Positions 22,634 through 30,275 of a DNA stretch of 30,275 nucleotides are shown here, in pieces. Position 1 is the first letter of the stretch, and each line of letters opens with the position of its first letter. The position numbers and the translations under genes were made by a program. Source of the DNA: UBA1412 sp964609795 (GTDB lineage: Bacteria > Verrucomicrobiota > Verrucomicrobiia > Limisphaerales > UBA1412); assembly GCA_964609795.1 (NCBI GenBank), contig CAZSTC010000029.1:1-30275 (forward strand), written 5' to 3'. The notes below the pieces were generated by a model. It made no database searches. It was not told the origin of the DNA and saw only the letters and a list, made by a program, of their open reading frames with translations.

Positions 22634-23806
22634 ATGCATCCTGAGACTTTTGAATTCGCGACAGCGGGGAGAATCATTTTCGGCTGCGGCAAGGTTAAGG
22701 AGTTGCCTGAACTGCTCAAGCCTTTCGGGAAAAGGGTGCTACTAGTCACCGGAGCGCACCCGGAGCGGCATGAAAAGCTCAAGCGCCTGATCGAAGAGGC
22801 CGGACTGGGAGTCGAACTCCAAAGTGTCAGAGAAGAGCCCACGGTTGAGAGGGTAAATGAGATTGCCGAATATATCCAGCGGCGGCAGTGTGATGCCGTA
22901 GTGGGGATTGGCGGCGGCAGTGTGCTCGATGCCGGCAAGGCGGCGGCGGCTCTGGCCAATAACCCGGGCGAGCTCATGGATTATCTGGAGGGTGTGGGCA
23001 AAGGCAAGGCGTTGCCGTGTCCCTCGCTGCCCTATATTGCCGTGCCGACGACTGCGGGGACAGGCTCGGAGGTGACGAAAAATGCGGTGATAGGGGTACC
23101 GGAAGCATTGGTCAAGGTGAGCTTCCGCTCGGCCTATCTGCTGCCCAAAATAGCGCTGGTGGATCCGGAGCTGACCCTGGAGAGTCCTCCAGAAGTTGCT
23201 GTGAATTGTGCTTTTGACGCCCTGAGCCATTTGTTAGAGGCTTATCTTTCGCTCAAGGCGACTCCGATGACTGACGCGGTTTGCCGAGAGGGATTGTCGC
23301 GACTGGGTGGAGGAGTGTTGATGGCTTACTGGATGAAACCGGAGCATTTGACTTCCCGGGTTCAAGTTTCGCTGGCGAGCCTTCTAGGCGGACTGGCGCT
23401 GGCTAATGGAGGTCTGGGTGCGGTACATGGTTTTGCCGGGGTTCTGGGAGGAATGATCGGAGCGCCTCATGGAGCGGTTTGCGCTGCGCTTCTGGCGCCT
23501 GTGCTCAAGATGAATTACTCCGTGGCTCGTGAGAATCCGACAAAGGAATCCCAGAGATTATTGGGGCGCATCAGCGAGGTTTCTCTCATGCTCTCGCGCA
23601 ATGTGGGCGCAAGGCCGGAGGATGGGATCGAGATCATCAAAAAGCTTGCACAAGCTCAGAATGTTGCCAAGCTCAGCAAATTGGGTTTGAAAAAGGAGCA
23701 TTTCCCCACGGTCGTGGAAAAGGCATCCAAAGCCAGCAGCATGAAGGGAAACCCTTTTGTGCTGAGCGCAGAAAAGCTTACCCAAATACTGGAAGAGGCT
23801 TTTTAG
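22634..23806 (+). CDS. Iron-containing alcohol dehydrogenase family protein
   Basis: The protein has 390 residues, normal for group III dehydrogenases. The N-terminal NAD(P)-binding half has GIGGGSVLDAGKAAA and VPTTAGTGSEVTKNAVI. Metal ligands are visible as Asp and His in AFDALSHLLEAY, His in LGAVHGFAGVLGG, and His in GAPHGAVCAALL. The spacing of 14 residues between the last two equals that of FucO His263 and His277. The second His of the common HxxxH motif (FucO His267) is Gly here, as in the HGFAG subfamily. It should reduce an aldehyde or oxidise an alcohol with NAD(P)H in the cytoplasm; the substrate is not readable. AAAGG lies before the ATG, 10 bases after the monooxygenase gene. Confidence 0.93.
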   Translation: MHPETFEFATAGRIIFGCGKVKELPELLKPFGKRVLLVTGAHPERHEKLKRLIEEAGLGVELQSVREEPTVERVNEIAEYIQRRQCDAVVGIGGGSVLDAGKAAAALANNPGELMDYLEGVGKGKALPCPSLPYIAVPTTAGTGSEVTKNAVIGVPEALVKVSFRSAYLLPKIALVDPELTLESPPEVAVNCAFDALSHLLEAYLSLKATPMTDAVCREGLSRLGGGVLMAYWMKPEHLTSRVQVSLASLLGGLALANGGLGAVHGFAGVLGGMIGAPHGAVCAALLAPVLKMNYSVARENPTKESQRLLGRISEVSLMLSRNVGARPEDGIEIIKKLAQAQNVAKLSKLGLKKEHFPTVVEKASKASSMKGNPFVLSAEKLTQILEEAF

Positions 23807-23831
23807 ACCTCTAGAGAAGCTGCCGGATTTT

Positions 23832-25700
23832 CTACAGGCCTTGCGGATTGAGCACCAGGGAGATGGCGCGTACCAGATTGGTTTCTTCTTCCGTTACCTG
23901 CTCATTGGTCGAAGCGACGACAACATTGCAAGCTTCCAGAATCAGCTTTTTGGTTGCTAAGGAGGCTTGAGTGGCGATTTTTTCCAGCGCGGCTTCCAGC
24001 ACTTCAAAATTAGGGCTTTCCTGGAGCTGTAAAGTGAGCTCTCCGGAGTTCATGTGTTTGGCGCCTTTATCAAAAGCAGAAATGACTTCCTGGGGATCAT
24101 CGGTCTCCGTTTGCGCCAGGATGGAAAGAACGACGCTTATTTCATTTTTCAGCGGTTGAGTGCCGGCTGTACCCAGGCGGATGCGACGCGGGTAGAAGTG
24201 GCCTTTCAAGTTATGCTCGATATTCTTGAGGACGCAGAATTCAAAGAGGTCTACTTCCTCATTGGAATAAACCAGTTCTTTGAGGAGGCGATTGAAGGTC
24301 TCAAATTGATCGGGCGACATCTGCCGCAGAGGAGGCGTAGAGAGGCTCACCACGGCCAGTTTCTGGGAGCGAGAGAGCTGGTGGAGCTCCGTGGCCACAC
24401 GGGTACACTCGCGTGCAAGCTGTTCGCCATAGGTCTTCGTAATCTGCGCGAGCTGAGACTGGAAGACGGATGGGTGGGAATCCAGCAGTGTGGAATAAAT
24501 CAGTGCGATGGCGCCCAGAGGATCAGAGCACATGCCGCGGACGGACAGAGGAAGAGTTTCCAGAACCTGTTGGGCTTCCTGAGCAGTTTCGTAGCCGCCG
24601 CTGAGGGCTGCCGCCGCCATAGGAATAGGAATCCGGGGAAATACCCGCTGAGGAGCTTTTTTCTCTGTGGGCTGAGGCTCCGGTTTTGTCTGCGAGGCGA
24701 TGGATTTGAGGGTGAGCTTGGTGAAATCACCATCAAAGGATGGGTCCAGGAGCTGGATTCGTTTTTCCAAAGGAGGGTGGGTGGCAAAGATGTTACTCCA
24801 GAAACCTTTTATGCCTTTAGCGAAAAAAAGATGGGCGGCTTCTTCAGCCTGGGGTGAGCTGATATAGGAGCGGCTGGAGAGGATGCCGATCTTCTTCAGG
24901 GCGGCGGCCAGGCCCATCGGGTTGCGCGTGAATTGTACCGCAGAGGCATCGGCCAGATATTCCCGCTGGCGCGAGACGGCTGATTGAATCATTTTGCCGA
25001 AGAAGACACTGATCCATCCGACGAGAATCAGGCAGAGCCCTATCAGGGGAAGAGCCGCTTCGGCTTTTCCATCGTTACTGCGGCTCCGGACGGGTCGGCT
25101 ATGGAGGAAAATGCGGCCGATCACGGTGAGGAAGAGAAGGCCGAAGATGAGGGAGATCAGGCGGATATTGAGCTTCATATCGCCATTTAAAATGTGGCTG
25201 AACTCGTGCGCAATAACTCCCTGGAGCTCATCGCGGTTGAGGTTCTGGATGGTGCCGCGGGTGACACCGATGGCGGCATCGGCCGGGGAATAGCCTGCTG
25301 CAAAAGCATTGATGCTCATTTCCTGATCCAGGACGTAAATTTCCGGAACCGGTACACCTGAAGCGATGGCCATTTCTTCGACCACGTTGCGGAGCTTGCG
25401 TTCATCGGGGTCGCGCGATTCAGGGGGGACTAGGCGGCCGCCCAGAGCCATGGCTACTGTTTTGCCGCCGTGAGAGAGCTGAAAAACCTTGAAGAGAGCG
25501 GCAATCAAAACAGCGCCGGTGACCAGGAGAAAGACACCCAGAAAAACGGCTGGGTCAAAACTCCCCATGGAAAGTGACGCCACCAGGTAAAGCAAGGCGG
25601 CTGTGGAGAAGATGCCCAGTGCGAATAACACCAACATACGCCGCGTATTGCGCCGCGCTGCATCCTGTCGAAAAACGAAATTTGTAGCCTCACTGCTCAT
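23832..25700 (-). CDS. M48-family membrane metalloprotease with TerB-like C-terminus
   Basis: The protein has 622 residues from the ATG at 25700; a TTG at 25736 would add twelve. Hydrophobic helices lie at about 22-44, 51-74, 178-199 and 216-235. Zinc site: HEFSH (His165, Glu166, His169), with the third ligand Glu247 in REYLADASAV. The HtpX-like stretch VPEIYVLDQEMSINAFAAGYS precedes it, and ATHPPLEKRIQLL closes the protease domain. From about 330 to 622 the chain is helical; its last part (KKLILEACNVVVASTNEQVTEEE...LVRAISLVL) resembles TerB-like domains. It should be an inner-membrane protease for quality control of membrane proteins. HtpX itself is under 300 residues; this longer architecture is a distinct subgroup. 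It is convergent with the alcohol dehydrogenase gene, 25 bases apart. Confidence 0.92.
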   Translation of the reverse strand: MSSEATNFVFRQDAARRNTRRMLVLFALGIFSTAALLYLVASLSMGSFDPAVFLGVFLLVTGAVLIAALFKVFQLSHGGKTVAMALGGRLVPPESRDPDERKLRNVVEEMAIASGVPVPEIYVLDQEMSINAFAAGYSPADAAIGVTRGTIQNLNRDELQGVIAHEFSHILNGDMKLNIRLISLIFGLLFLTVIGRIFLHSRPVRSRSNDGKAEAALPLIGLCLILVGWISVFFGKMIQSAVSRQREYLADASAVQFTRNPMGLAAALKKIGILSSRSYISSPQAEEAAHLFFAKGIKGFWSNIFATHPPLEKRIQLLDPSFDGDFTKLTLKSIASQTKPEPQPTEKKAPQRVFPRIPIPMAAAALSGGYETAQEAQQVLETLPLSVRGMCSDPLGAIALIYSTLLDSHPSVFQSQLAQITKTYGEQLARECTRVATELHQLSRSQKLAVVSLSTPPLRQMSPDQFETFNRLLKELVYSNEEVDLFEFCVLKNIEHNLKGHFYPRRIRLGTAGTQPLKNEISVVLSILAQTETDDPQEVISAFDKGAKHMNSGELTLQLQESPNFEVLEAALEKIATQASLATKKLILEACNVVVASTNEQVTEEETNLVRAISLVLNPQGL

Positions 25701-25761
25701 GGGGCCAAGAATAGCTTTTCCTTCTTTTTTTGCCAAGAAGCGATATGAAAAAAGAGAACAA

Positions 25762-25788
25762 AAAAGGCACCCGGAAAGGGTGCCTTTT
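25762..25788 (-). terminator. Rho-independent terminator of the prepilin-like gene
   Basis: An 11-bp perfect stem (AAAAGGCACCC at 25762-25772 with 25778-25788) and a 5-base loop are followed on the minus strand by a run of Ts continuing to TTTGTTCTCTTTTTT. It begins 27 bases after the stop of the minus-strand prepilin-like gene. Confidence 0.88.
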
Positions 25789-25815
25789 GAAATTTCGTAA
25801 TTCGTTATTAACTCA

Positions 25816-26673
25816 TTACTTCTTGGCGAAAGGAATCACGATGCGGTTGTATTGATTGTCGGTCTGACGAATCTGATCGCTCAACCTTGCCTCAGTGTAC
25901 TGTTGGACGGAACCGTCACCCAGGACAACGTTACCATTATTCTGGTGGATATTCTCACCCCAACGAGGTCTCTGACCGGCGGTCTGGTAGGTCGTGTTGG
26001 TTCCGGAACCGAGCATCAGCATGAAAGAAGTCGTGCTGTTGGTGCTCTGGGGAACCGTGGGAGCTACTACGTTACGATCACCGAAGAGGAGGGTTTGAGG
26101 ATAGGTTTCGCTCGCATCTACACCGATGAAATAAGAGAGATAGTACTTGTTATTGGCATCAGTGGGGCGCATGTAGAAATCAGTGAAATTCTTAACATTG
26201 CCGCCGCTGGATGCTTCGGAATCTGAATTGCAACGGATCAATTTCATATCAGCCAATTCATTGCTCATCACGGCAAAGTGCAGCCACTGACCGTTTGCAG
26301 CAGGAACGGTGATTTTGGCACCGGAGGCATTGGTCGGATTAGTGATACCGGTTGCAGCACCAGTGAGGGCGCCGAATCTCGGCTGGCTGGCATCCTGACC
26401 GCCAAGGGTGGTCATCGTCGTGGAGACAACTTCGAGGCTGCCGCCATCAGTCGCGGAGACTTCCCAAGGGAAACGGTCTTCATTATCCAGAGCATAGGTA
26501 CGAGTGCCCAGACCCATCTGCTTCAAGTTACCAGTACAAGCTATGCGCTGAGCTCTAGCTTTGGCTTTGGCCAACGCAGGCAGGAGCATACCCGCCAGGA
26601 TGGCAATAATCGCGATCACGACCAGAAGTTCAATCAGCGTGAACGCCTTCTTCATTGTAGTTTGCTTTTTCAT
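25816..26673 (-). CDS. Prepilin-type N-terminal methylation-motif protein (DG-type C-terminus)
   Basis: The protein has 285 residues from the ATG at 26673; an ATG at 26655 is an alternative six codons in. The start is a type IV prepilin leader: MKKAFTLIELLVVIAIIA, to be cut before the Phe by a prepilin peptidase, followed by the hydrophobic spine and GNLKQMG. The C-terminal part ends with ENIHQNNGNVVLGDGSVQQ, the variant of the H-x9-DG motif that marks the large pseudopilin-like families of Verrucomicrobiota, Lentisphaerota and Planctomycetota. No pilus assembly genes are nearby. A near-consensus promoter upstream and a clear terminator downstream make it a self-contained unit, perhaps highly expressed. 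It may be part of a type II secretion-like or surface fibre system; no specific role is known. Confidence 0.93.
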   Translation of the reverse strand: MKKQTTMKKAFTLIELLVVIAIIAILAGMLLPALAKAKARAQRIACTGNLKQMGLGTRTYALDNEDRFPWEVSATDGGSLEVVSTTMTTLGGQDASQPRFGALTGAATGITNPTNASGAKITVPAANGQWLHFAVMSNELADMKLIRCNSDSEASSGGNVKNFTDFYMRPTDANNKYYLSYFIGVDASETYPQTLLFGDRNVVAPTVPQSTNSTTSFMLMLGSGTNTTYQTAGQRPRWGENIHQNNGNVVLGDGSVQQYTEARLSDQIRQTDNQYNRIVIPFAKK

Positions 26674-26745
26674 AGTTTCAGTTAATATAAATAAACTCCG
26701 TTCGCGGCGAATCATTGGCATCCACCACCAACCTTGACGAGAGAG

Positions 26746-26774
26746 ATTCTATGCCTTGTGGCCCGGGTTGTCAA
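26746..26774 (-). promoter_or_regulatory. Near-consensus sigma70 promoter of the prepilin-like gene
   Basis: On the minus strand, TTGACA (26774-26769, perfect) and TAGAAT (26751-26746, five of six) are separated by exactly 17 bp. Transcription would start near 26739, giving a leader of about 65 nt before the ATG at 26673. Confidence 0.78.
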
Positions 26775-27027
26775 AAAAATTTTGATTTTATTTTGCTCCT
26801 CCCGGTTATTCCCCGAGCGATTGATTTGAAGCACTCAGAATAATAAACATATGAATGGTGGGTAAAATCCAGAGGCCTCCTTGTTTTATATTTTCGCTAC
26901 TGGAGTAATTCTATTTTAAAACAGTTTTTTGCAAAAAATAATGGATTATTTTATTCTAAAAACAGGGGGCGAGTTCATTTCGGGGAGTGATATTTTGTGG
27001 TTATTGTGAGGCATACCCAATGAAAGG

Positions 27028-27057
27028 TTGACAGAGGGTCAACAAAAAAGGGATACT
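27028..27057 (+). promoter_or_regulatory. Probable promoter of the GtrA-family gene
   Basis: TTGACA (27028-27033, perfect) and GATACT (27052-27057, four of six) are 18 bp apart. The gene starts 49 bases downstream, at 27107. Confidence 0.5.
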
Positions 27058-27106
27058 GCGCACTGGTACGACGGGTTATGGTAAAGGACACTTTTGGAGT
27101 AAGATT

Positions 27107-27586
27107 TTGAAGAATCGAACCTTGAGATCGCTGTTAAGGAAGCAGTTTGTACGCTACGCCATATGCGGAGGCATCGCCACGGTTGTGGATTTCGTTGCAT
27201 TCTTTCTGTTTGCCTGGTTGGTGTTTCCGGCGTTGCAGCCGGATGACATCATGGTCCGGTTTCTGGGAATTTCAGTCGAAGGAGTGGATGAGGCTTTACG
27301 AGCCCGGCGTTTTTTCTATGCCAGCGTAGGTTCTTTTGTGGTTTCGAATCTCTGCGCCTATTTGCTGAATCTCTTTTTCGTATTTGAAGGGGGTAAGCAT
27401 GATCGCTGGTTGGAGGTCGCGCTTTTTTATGGAGTTTCGCTGGCAAGCGCGGGTGCGGGTATCGGACTGGGTATGGGCTTGATTCATTATGTAGGATTGG
27501 GGACGACCTGGTCGGCACTCTCAAAGATTGCCTGCTCAATCCTGATGAACTATGCCGGACGCAAGTGGCTTGTTTTTAAAAACTGA
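27107..27586 (+). CDS. GtrA-family membrane protein
   Basis: The protein has 159 residues. It starts at a TTG; the choice is supported by GGAG seven bases upstream and by the match of FVRYAICGGIATVVDFVAFFLFAWLV to GtrA N-termini. There are four hydrophobic helices, at about 15-40, 70-92, 101-124 and 132-150; the NLFFVFEGG and NYAGRKWLVFK segments are typical. Compared with most members, an extra loop of about 20 residues lies between helices one and two (FPALQPDDIMVRFLGISVEGVDEALRARR). GtrA proteins are thought to flip or help flip polyprenyl-linked sugars for surface polysaccharide modification. No glycosyltransferase is adjacent on this strand, so the substrate is unknown. A promoter candidate lies about 50 bases upstream. 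Confidence 0.9.
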   Translation: MKNRTLRSLLRKQFVRYAICGGIATVVDFVAFFLFAWLVFPALQPDDIMVRFLGISVEGVDEALRARRFFYASVGSFVVSNLCAYLLNLFFVFEGGKHDRWLEVALFYGVSLASAGAGIGLGMGLIHYVGLGTTWSALSKIACSILMNYAGRKWLVFKN

Positions 27587-27672
27587 GCTTATTCCCCTCG
27601 CCGATACGCTTTGAAGGAGTGTGCCCAAAAGGGCTTTGACCTGTCTCCAGGGTTTGTTATCCTGTGCCCGAG

Positions 27673-30264
27673 ATGAAAAGGGTATTGAAGGTTATTTGTG
27701 CACTGGCAGTGCTCGCCGCGTTTGGTTGGGCAGGCGTTTGGGCTCAGGCCCCCGGTTGCACTGAAAAGCCCTGGACCTATTGGTGGTGGATGGGCAGCTC
27801 TGTCAATAAGGAGGATATTACCGAGCAGTTGGTAGGAATGGCAGAGGCCGGATTGGGAGGTGTTCATATTATACCCATTTATGGAGAGAAGGGCGACGAG
27901 GAGCGTTTTATCCCCTATTTATCGGAACAATGGATGGAGATGCTCGAGCACACGATCCGGGAAGCACGGCGACTGGGGATGGATGTCGATATGACGATGG
28001 GGACGGGCTGGCCTTTTGGAGGGGCTGATATCCCGGAGGGTCTGCGGGGCCAGCGTTTCAGAGTGGCGGAGGGCAAATTCATCATAGAGCCGACGGGGCA
28101 GCGGGTGAAACGTGCCGCGCCGGGAGCCGAGGGATTCGTGATCGATCATTTCAACCGATCGGCCATAGAATACTATTCGCAGCGGTTTCTGGACGCTTTT
28201 TCGAAAGTGGATCTGAAGCCGAGGGCGCTTTACAACGATTCCTTTGAAGTATACGGGGCGAACTGTACGACGAATTTCCCGGAAAAGTTCAAGATGTTGC
28301 GCGGGTACGACCTGGAGCCTTATCTGGAGATGCTGGATGAAAAATCGACAAATGAGTTGAGGCCGCGGGTGGTGAGCGATTACTGCGAGACGGTGGCCGA
28401 CCTGCTTTACTCGGACTTTACGGAGCCCTGGGTGGAGCTCTGTCATCGGATGGGGGTGAGGCTGGTGCGCAACGAGGCACATGGCTCGCCGGGGAACCTC
28501 CTGGATTTGTATGCGGCGGCGGATATCCCCGAGACTGAATCTTTTGGTGTAAGCGATTTCAAGATTCCCGGCTTGAGGCACGATTCGAAGTACGAGGAGA
28601 AGCGTTTCGGTAGGCCGGATCCGTTGACGATGAAGTTTGCCTCTTCAGCGGCGCATTTGAGCGGCAAGCCTCTGGTGAGCTCTGAATCCACGACCTGGCT
28701 GGGGGACCATTTCAGCGTATCACTTTCGCAGATCAAGCCTCAGCTGGACGAGCTTTTTACGGCGGGAGTGAACCATATTTTCTTCCACGGGACCACTTAT
28801 TCGCCTTACCAGAAGGGATTCCCGGGGAGATTATTCTATGCCTCGACACACTATGGGCATACGTCGCACTTCTGGGAAGAGCTGCCGGCGCTCACGGGCT
28901 ACATTCGGGAGTGCCAGCGGATTTTGCAGGCGAGCCGGCCCGATCATGACATTTTGATTTATTTCCCGATTTATGATATTTGGAGCAAAGGAGGAGGACG
29001 CGGGGTTATTAAGATGTTGGACGTGCATTACCTCTCCGACGGGCTTAAAGAGATGGTCTTCGGTCAGTTGGCCCAGGCACTTTGGGAGCACGGCTACACG
29101 TTCGATTATGTTTCGGACCGGATGTTGCAGAACCGCGTATCGGCAGAGGGGAAAGTCATCCTGGTTCCTCCTGCGCAGTATATGCCCGTGGAGACTTTGG
29201 AGGCGCTGCAACAATACGCACGGGAGGATGTCGGTGTAATTTTCATGGATTCGATCCCGGCGGATGTCCCGGGGATGTTTCAATTCCAGGAGCGTAGGGA
29301 GTTACTCGCAGAGAGAGCCCGGGAGATACAAAAAGAGCTTCAGGTGGATATCGTAAAAAAAGGTGATACTTTTCGGGAAGGGTTTTTTGAACTGGAGAGG
29401 GCGCTCGGCAAGCATGGGGTTTCTCCTGAGCCTTTTAAAACGATGGGAATTGATTTCATACGAAAGACGATCCAAGGCAGAAGCGTTTATTTTCTGACCA
29501 ATCTCTCAGAGAAGCCCGGCAAGCAATGGGTGAGGCCAGTGAGGCGGCCCGAAAGGGTGTTTTTCTATCATCCGGAGAGTCGTGTCTGGGGAGAGGCTGC
29601 TCTGCGCTGGGTTAATGGAGAAACTGAATTCCTGCTTCACCTGCCGCCGGGGGAGAGCCTTTTTCTCTTTTGCGATGGTAAGGAGGCTTTGACCCTGATG
29701 CAACAGGATAAGGTCGAACCGTGGCCCTATTACGGTCAAGCGGAGGAAGGGGAGCCTATTCTACTGGATGGCGCCTGGACATTGCGCTACAGCAAAGGAA
29801 TTCCCGAGATCAGGGAGAGCCTCACCACTGAGGTTGGTAAGAGTTGGACGGCCTTTGGCGAGCCCTATGATATTTTTAGCGGTAAGCTGATATACTCCAG
29901 AAAATTTGAGCTGCCGGCTTCAGCTCTGGACCGAGAGTATGAACTGGATTTGGGCGATGTGCGTGAGACGGCCCGGGTGACCCTTAACGGGGAAACGCTG
30001 CCGCTTTACTGGCATATTCCTTTTGCGAAAGTGATCCCGAAGGGGCTATTGAGGGAGGAAAACACTCTCGAGATCGAGGTGACGAATCTCTCCTATAACC
30101 GGGTGATTGATCTGGATAGGAAGAAAGTGGTCTGGAAGAACTTTCACGAGATCAATTTTGTCAACATCCAGTATAAGCCTTTTGACGCCTCGATGGATAA
30201 ACCGCTTCCCTCGGGCCTGCTCTCTATCCCACGGCTGGTGCCCGTGGCCCCGGTTGACTGGTAA
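27673..30264 (+). CDS. Exported GH106-like glycosidase (candidate alpha-L-rhamnosidase)
   Basis: The protein has 863 residues from the ATG at 27673; a GTG at 27664 would add three. A signal peptide covers about residues 1-25 (MKRVLKVICALAVLAAFGWAGVWAQ). The catalytic part opens with PWTYWWWMGSSVNKEDITEQLVGMAEAGLGGVHI and GMDVDMTMGTGWPFGG, the GH106 entry pattern. Conserved acids follow in LYNDSFEVYG (Glu192), VRNEAHGSPGNLLDLY (Glu268), DIPETESFG and SSESTTWLGDHF (Glu338); which of them acts as acid and base cannot be settled here. The last 170 residues form a beta-sandwich like those of GH2 (YELDLGDVRETARVTLNGETLP). It should remove terminal rhamnose from plant or algal polysaccharides outside the inner membrane. 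It ends complete, 11 bases before the window edge; any further carbohydrate genes lie outside. Confidence 0.88.
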   Translation: MKRVLKVICALAVLAAFGWAGVWAQAPGCTEKPWTYWWWMGSSVNKEDITEQLVGMAEAGLGGVHIIPIYGEKGDEERFIPYLSEQWMEMLEHTIREARRLGMDVDMTMGTGWPFGGADIPEGLRGQRFRVAEGKFIIEPTGQRVKRAAPGAEGFVIDHFNRSAIEYYSQRFLDAFSKVDLKPRALYNDSFEVYGANCTTNFPEKFKMLRGYDLEPYLEMLDEKSTNELRPRVVSDYCETVADLLYSDFTEPWVELCHRMGVRLVRNEAHGSPGNLLDLYAAADIPETESFGVSDFKIPGLRHDSKYEEKRFGRPDPLTMKFASSAAHLSGKPLVSSESTTWLGDHFSVSLSQIKPQLDELFTAGVNHIFFHGTTYSPYQKGFPGRLFYASTHYGHTSHFWEELPALTGYIRECQRILQASRPDHDILIYFPIYDIWSKGGGRGVIKMLDVHYLSDGLKEMVFGQLAQALWEHGYTFDYVSDRMLQNRVSAEGKVILVPPAQYMPVETLEALQQYAREDVGVIFMDSIPADVPGMFQFQERRELLAERAREIQKELQVDIVKKGDTFREGFFELERALGKHGVSPEPFKTMGIDFIRKTIQGRSVYFLTNLSEKPGKQWVRPVRRPERVFFYHPESRVWGEAALRWVNGETEFLLHLPPGESLFLFCDGKEALTLMQQDKVEPWPYYGQAEEGEPILLDGAWTLRYSKGIPEIRESLTTEVGKSWTAFGEPYDIFSGKLIYSRKFELPASALDREYELDLGDVRETARVTLNGETLPLYWHIPFAKVIPKGLLREENTLEIEVTNLSYNRVIDLDRKKVVWKNFHEINFVNIQYKPFDASMDKPLPSGLLSIPRLVPVAPVDW

Positions 30265-30275
30265 AAGGGAGGTTT

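Larger units (their letters stand above)
26722..27106. other. Divergent intergenic region
   Basis: An AT-rich stretch between the minus-strand prepilin-like gene and the plus-strand GtrA gene. It holds a strong promoter towards the first and a plausible one towards the second. No open reading frame, RNA gene or further repeat was recognised. Confidence 0.75.

Noticed and set aside
23395..23500. Missing second His of the HxxxH motif in the iron-type dehydrogenase
   Set aside because: The three His ligands and the Asp are present with correct spacing; the HGFAG form is found in a known subgroup of the family, so it is not a defect.
1..30275. CRISPR arrays, tRNA or rRNA genes, transposases, att sites
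   Set aside because: Both strands were scanned by eye; apart from the short tandem and direct repeats listed, no spacer-repeat pattern, cloverleaf, transposase motif or integrase was seen.

Overview
The window looks like a chromosomal contig from a Gram-negative member of the PVC group, most likely Verrucomicrobiota or a close relative such as Lentisphaerota or Kiritimatiellota. The reasons are mixed but agree. There is a CMP-KDO synthetase gene, so the cell makes LPS. It sits directly upstream of pyrG, an order also known from Chlamydiae. There is a free-standing prepilin-like protein with a DG-type C-terminus, of the kind greatly expanded in these phyla. There is also a ketol-acid reductoisomerase of the Bacteroidota/fungal Ilv5-like type and a GH106-like glycosidase. 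This assignment is an inference from protein resemblance; no rRNA, tRNA or CRISPR array was seen. A 100-N gap at 3700-3799 joins two pieces whose true distance is unknown.

Left part (1-3699): a polytopic GT-C-like membrane protein runs off the left edge on the minus strand. A 555-bp non-coding stretch follows, carrying four perfect copies of a 14-bp tandem repeat. Then comes a small AT-richer plus-strand cluster: a membrane-anchored hypothetical protein, a lipoprotein that joins a BamE/SmpA-like module to a SecD P1-head-like module, a two-helix membrane protein, and a GspG-like secreted/anchored protein cut by the gap.

Middle part (3800-17800): mostly housekeeping and redox genes. On the minus strand are a TlpA-like thioredoxin lipoprotein, pyrG, kdsB and a DsbD-type thiol:disulfide interchange protein whose C-terminus looks truncated by a frameshift. 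On the plus strand are ilvC, with a strong terminator, and der. The lutABC lactate-oxidation operon follows on the minus strand and then purH, with a strong terminator, on the plus strand. PyrG is notable because its glutaminase domain lacks the usual catalytic His (Gln at 512) and has an altered oxyanion-hole loop.

Right part (17950-30275): a translationally coupled pair encodes a DUF6057-like membrane/TPR protein and a secreted beta-propeller with one CxxCH heme site. It is followed by a chorismatase-like (FkbO/Hyg5/XanB2 type) protein, then a small ABM-fold monooxygenase coupled to an iron-type alcohol dehydrogenase. Next come an M48 membrane protease with a TerB-like tail (minus), a stand-alone prepilin-like gene with a near-consensus promoter and a clear terminator (minus), a GtrA-family membrane protein starting at TTG behind a good ribosome binding site, and an exported GH106-like alpha-L-rhamnosidase candidate ending 11 bases before the window end.

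The best candidates for something not well described are the PyrG with a degenerate glutaminase site, the BamE/SecD-head lipoprotein cluster, and the DUF6057/heme-propeller pair with its neighbours.
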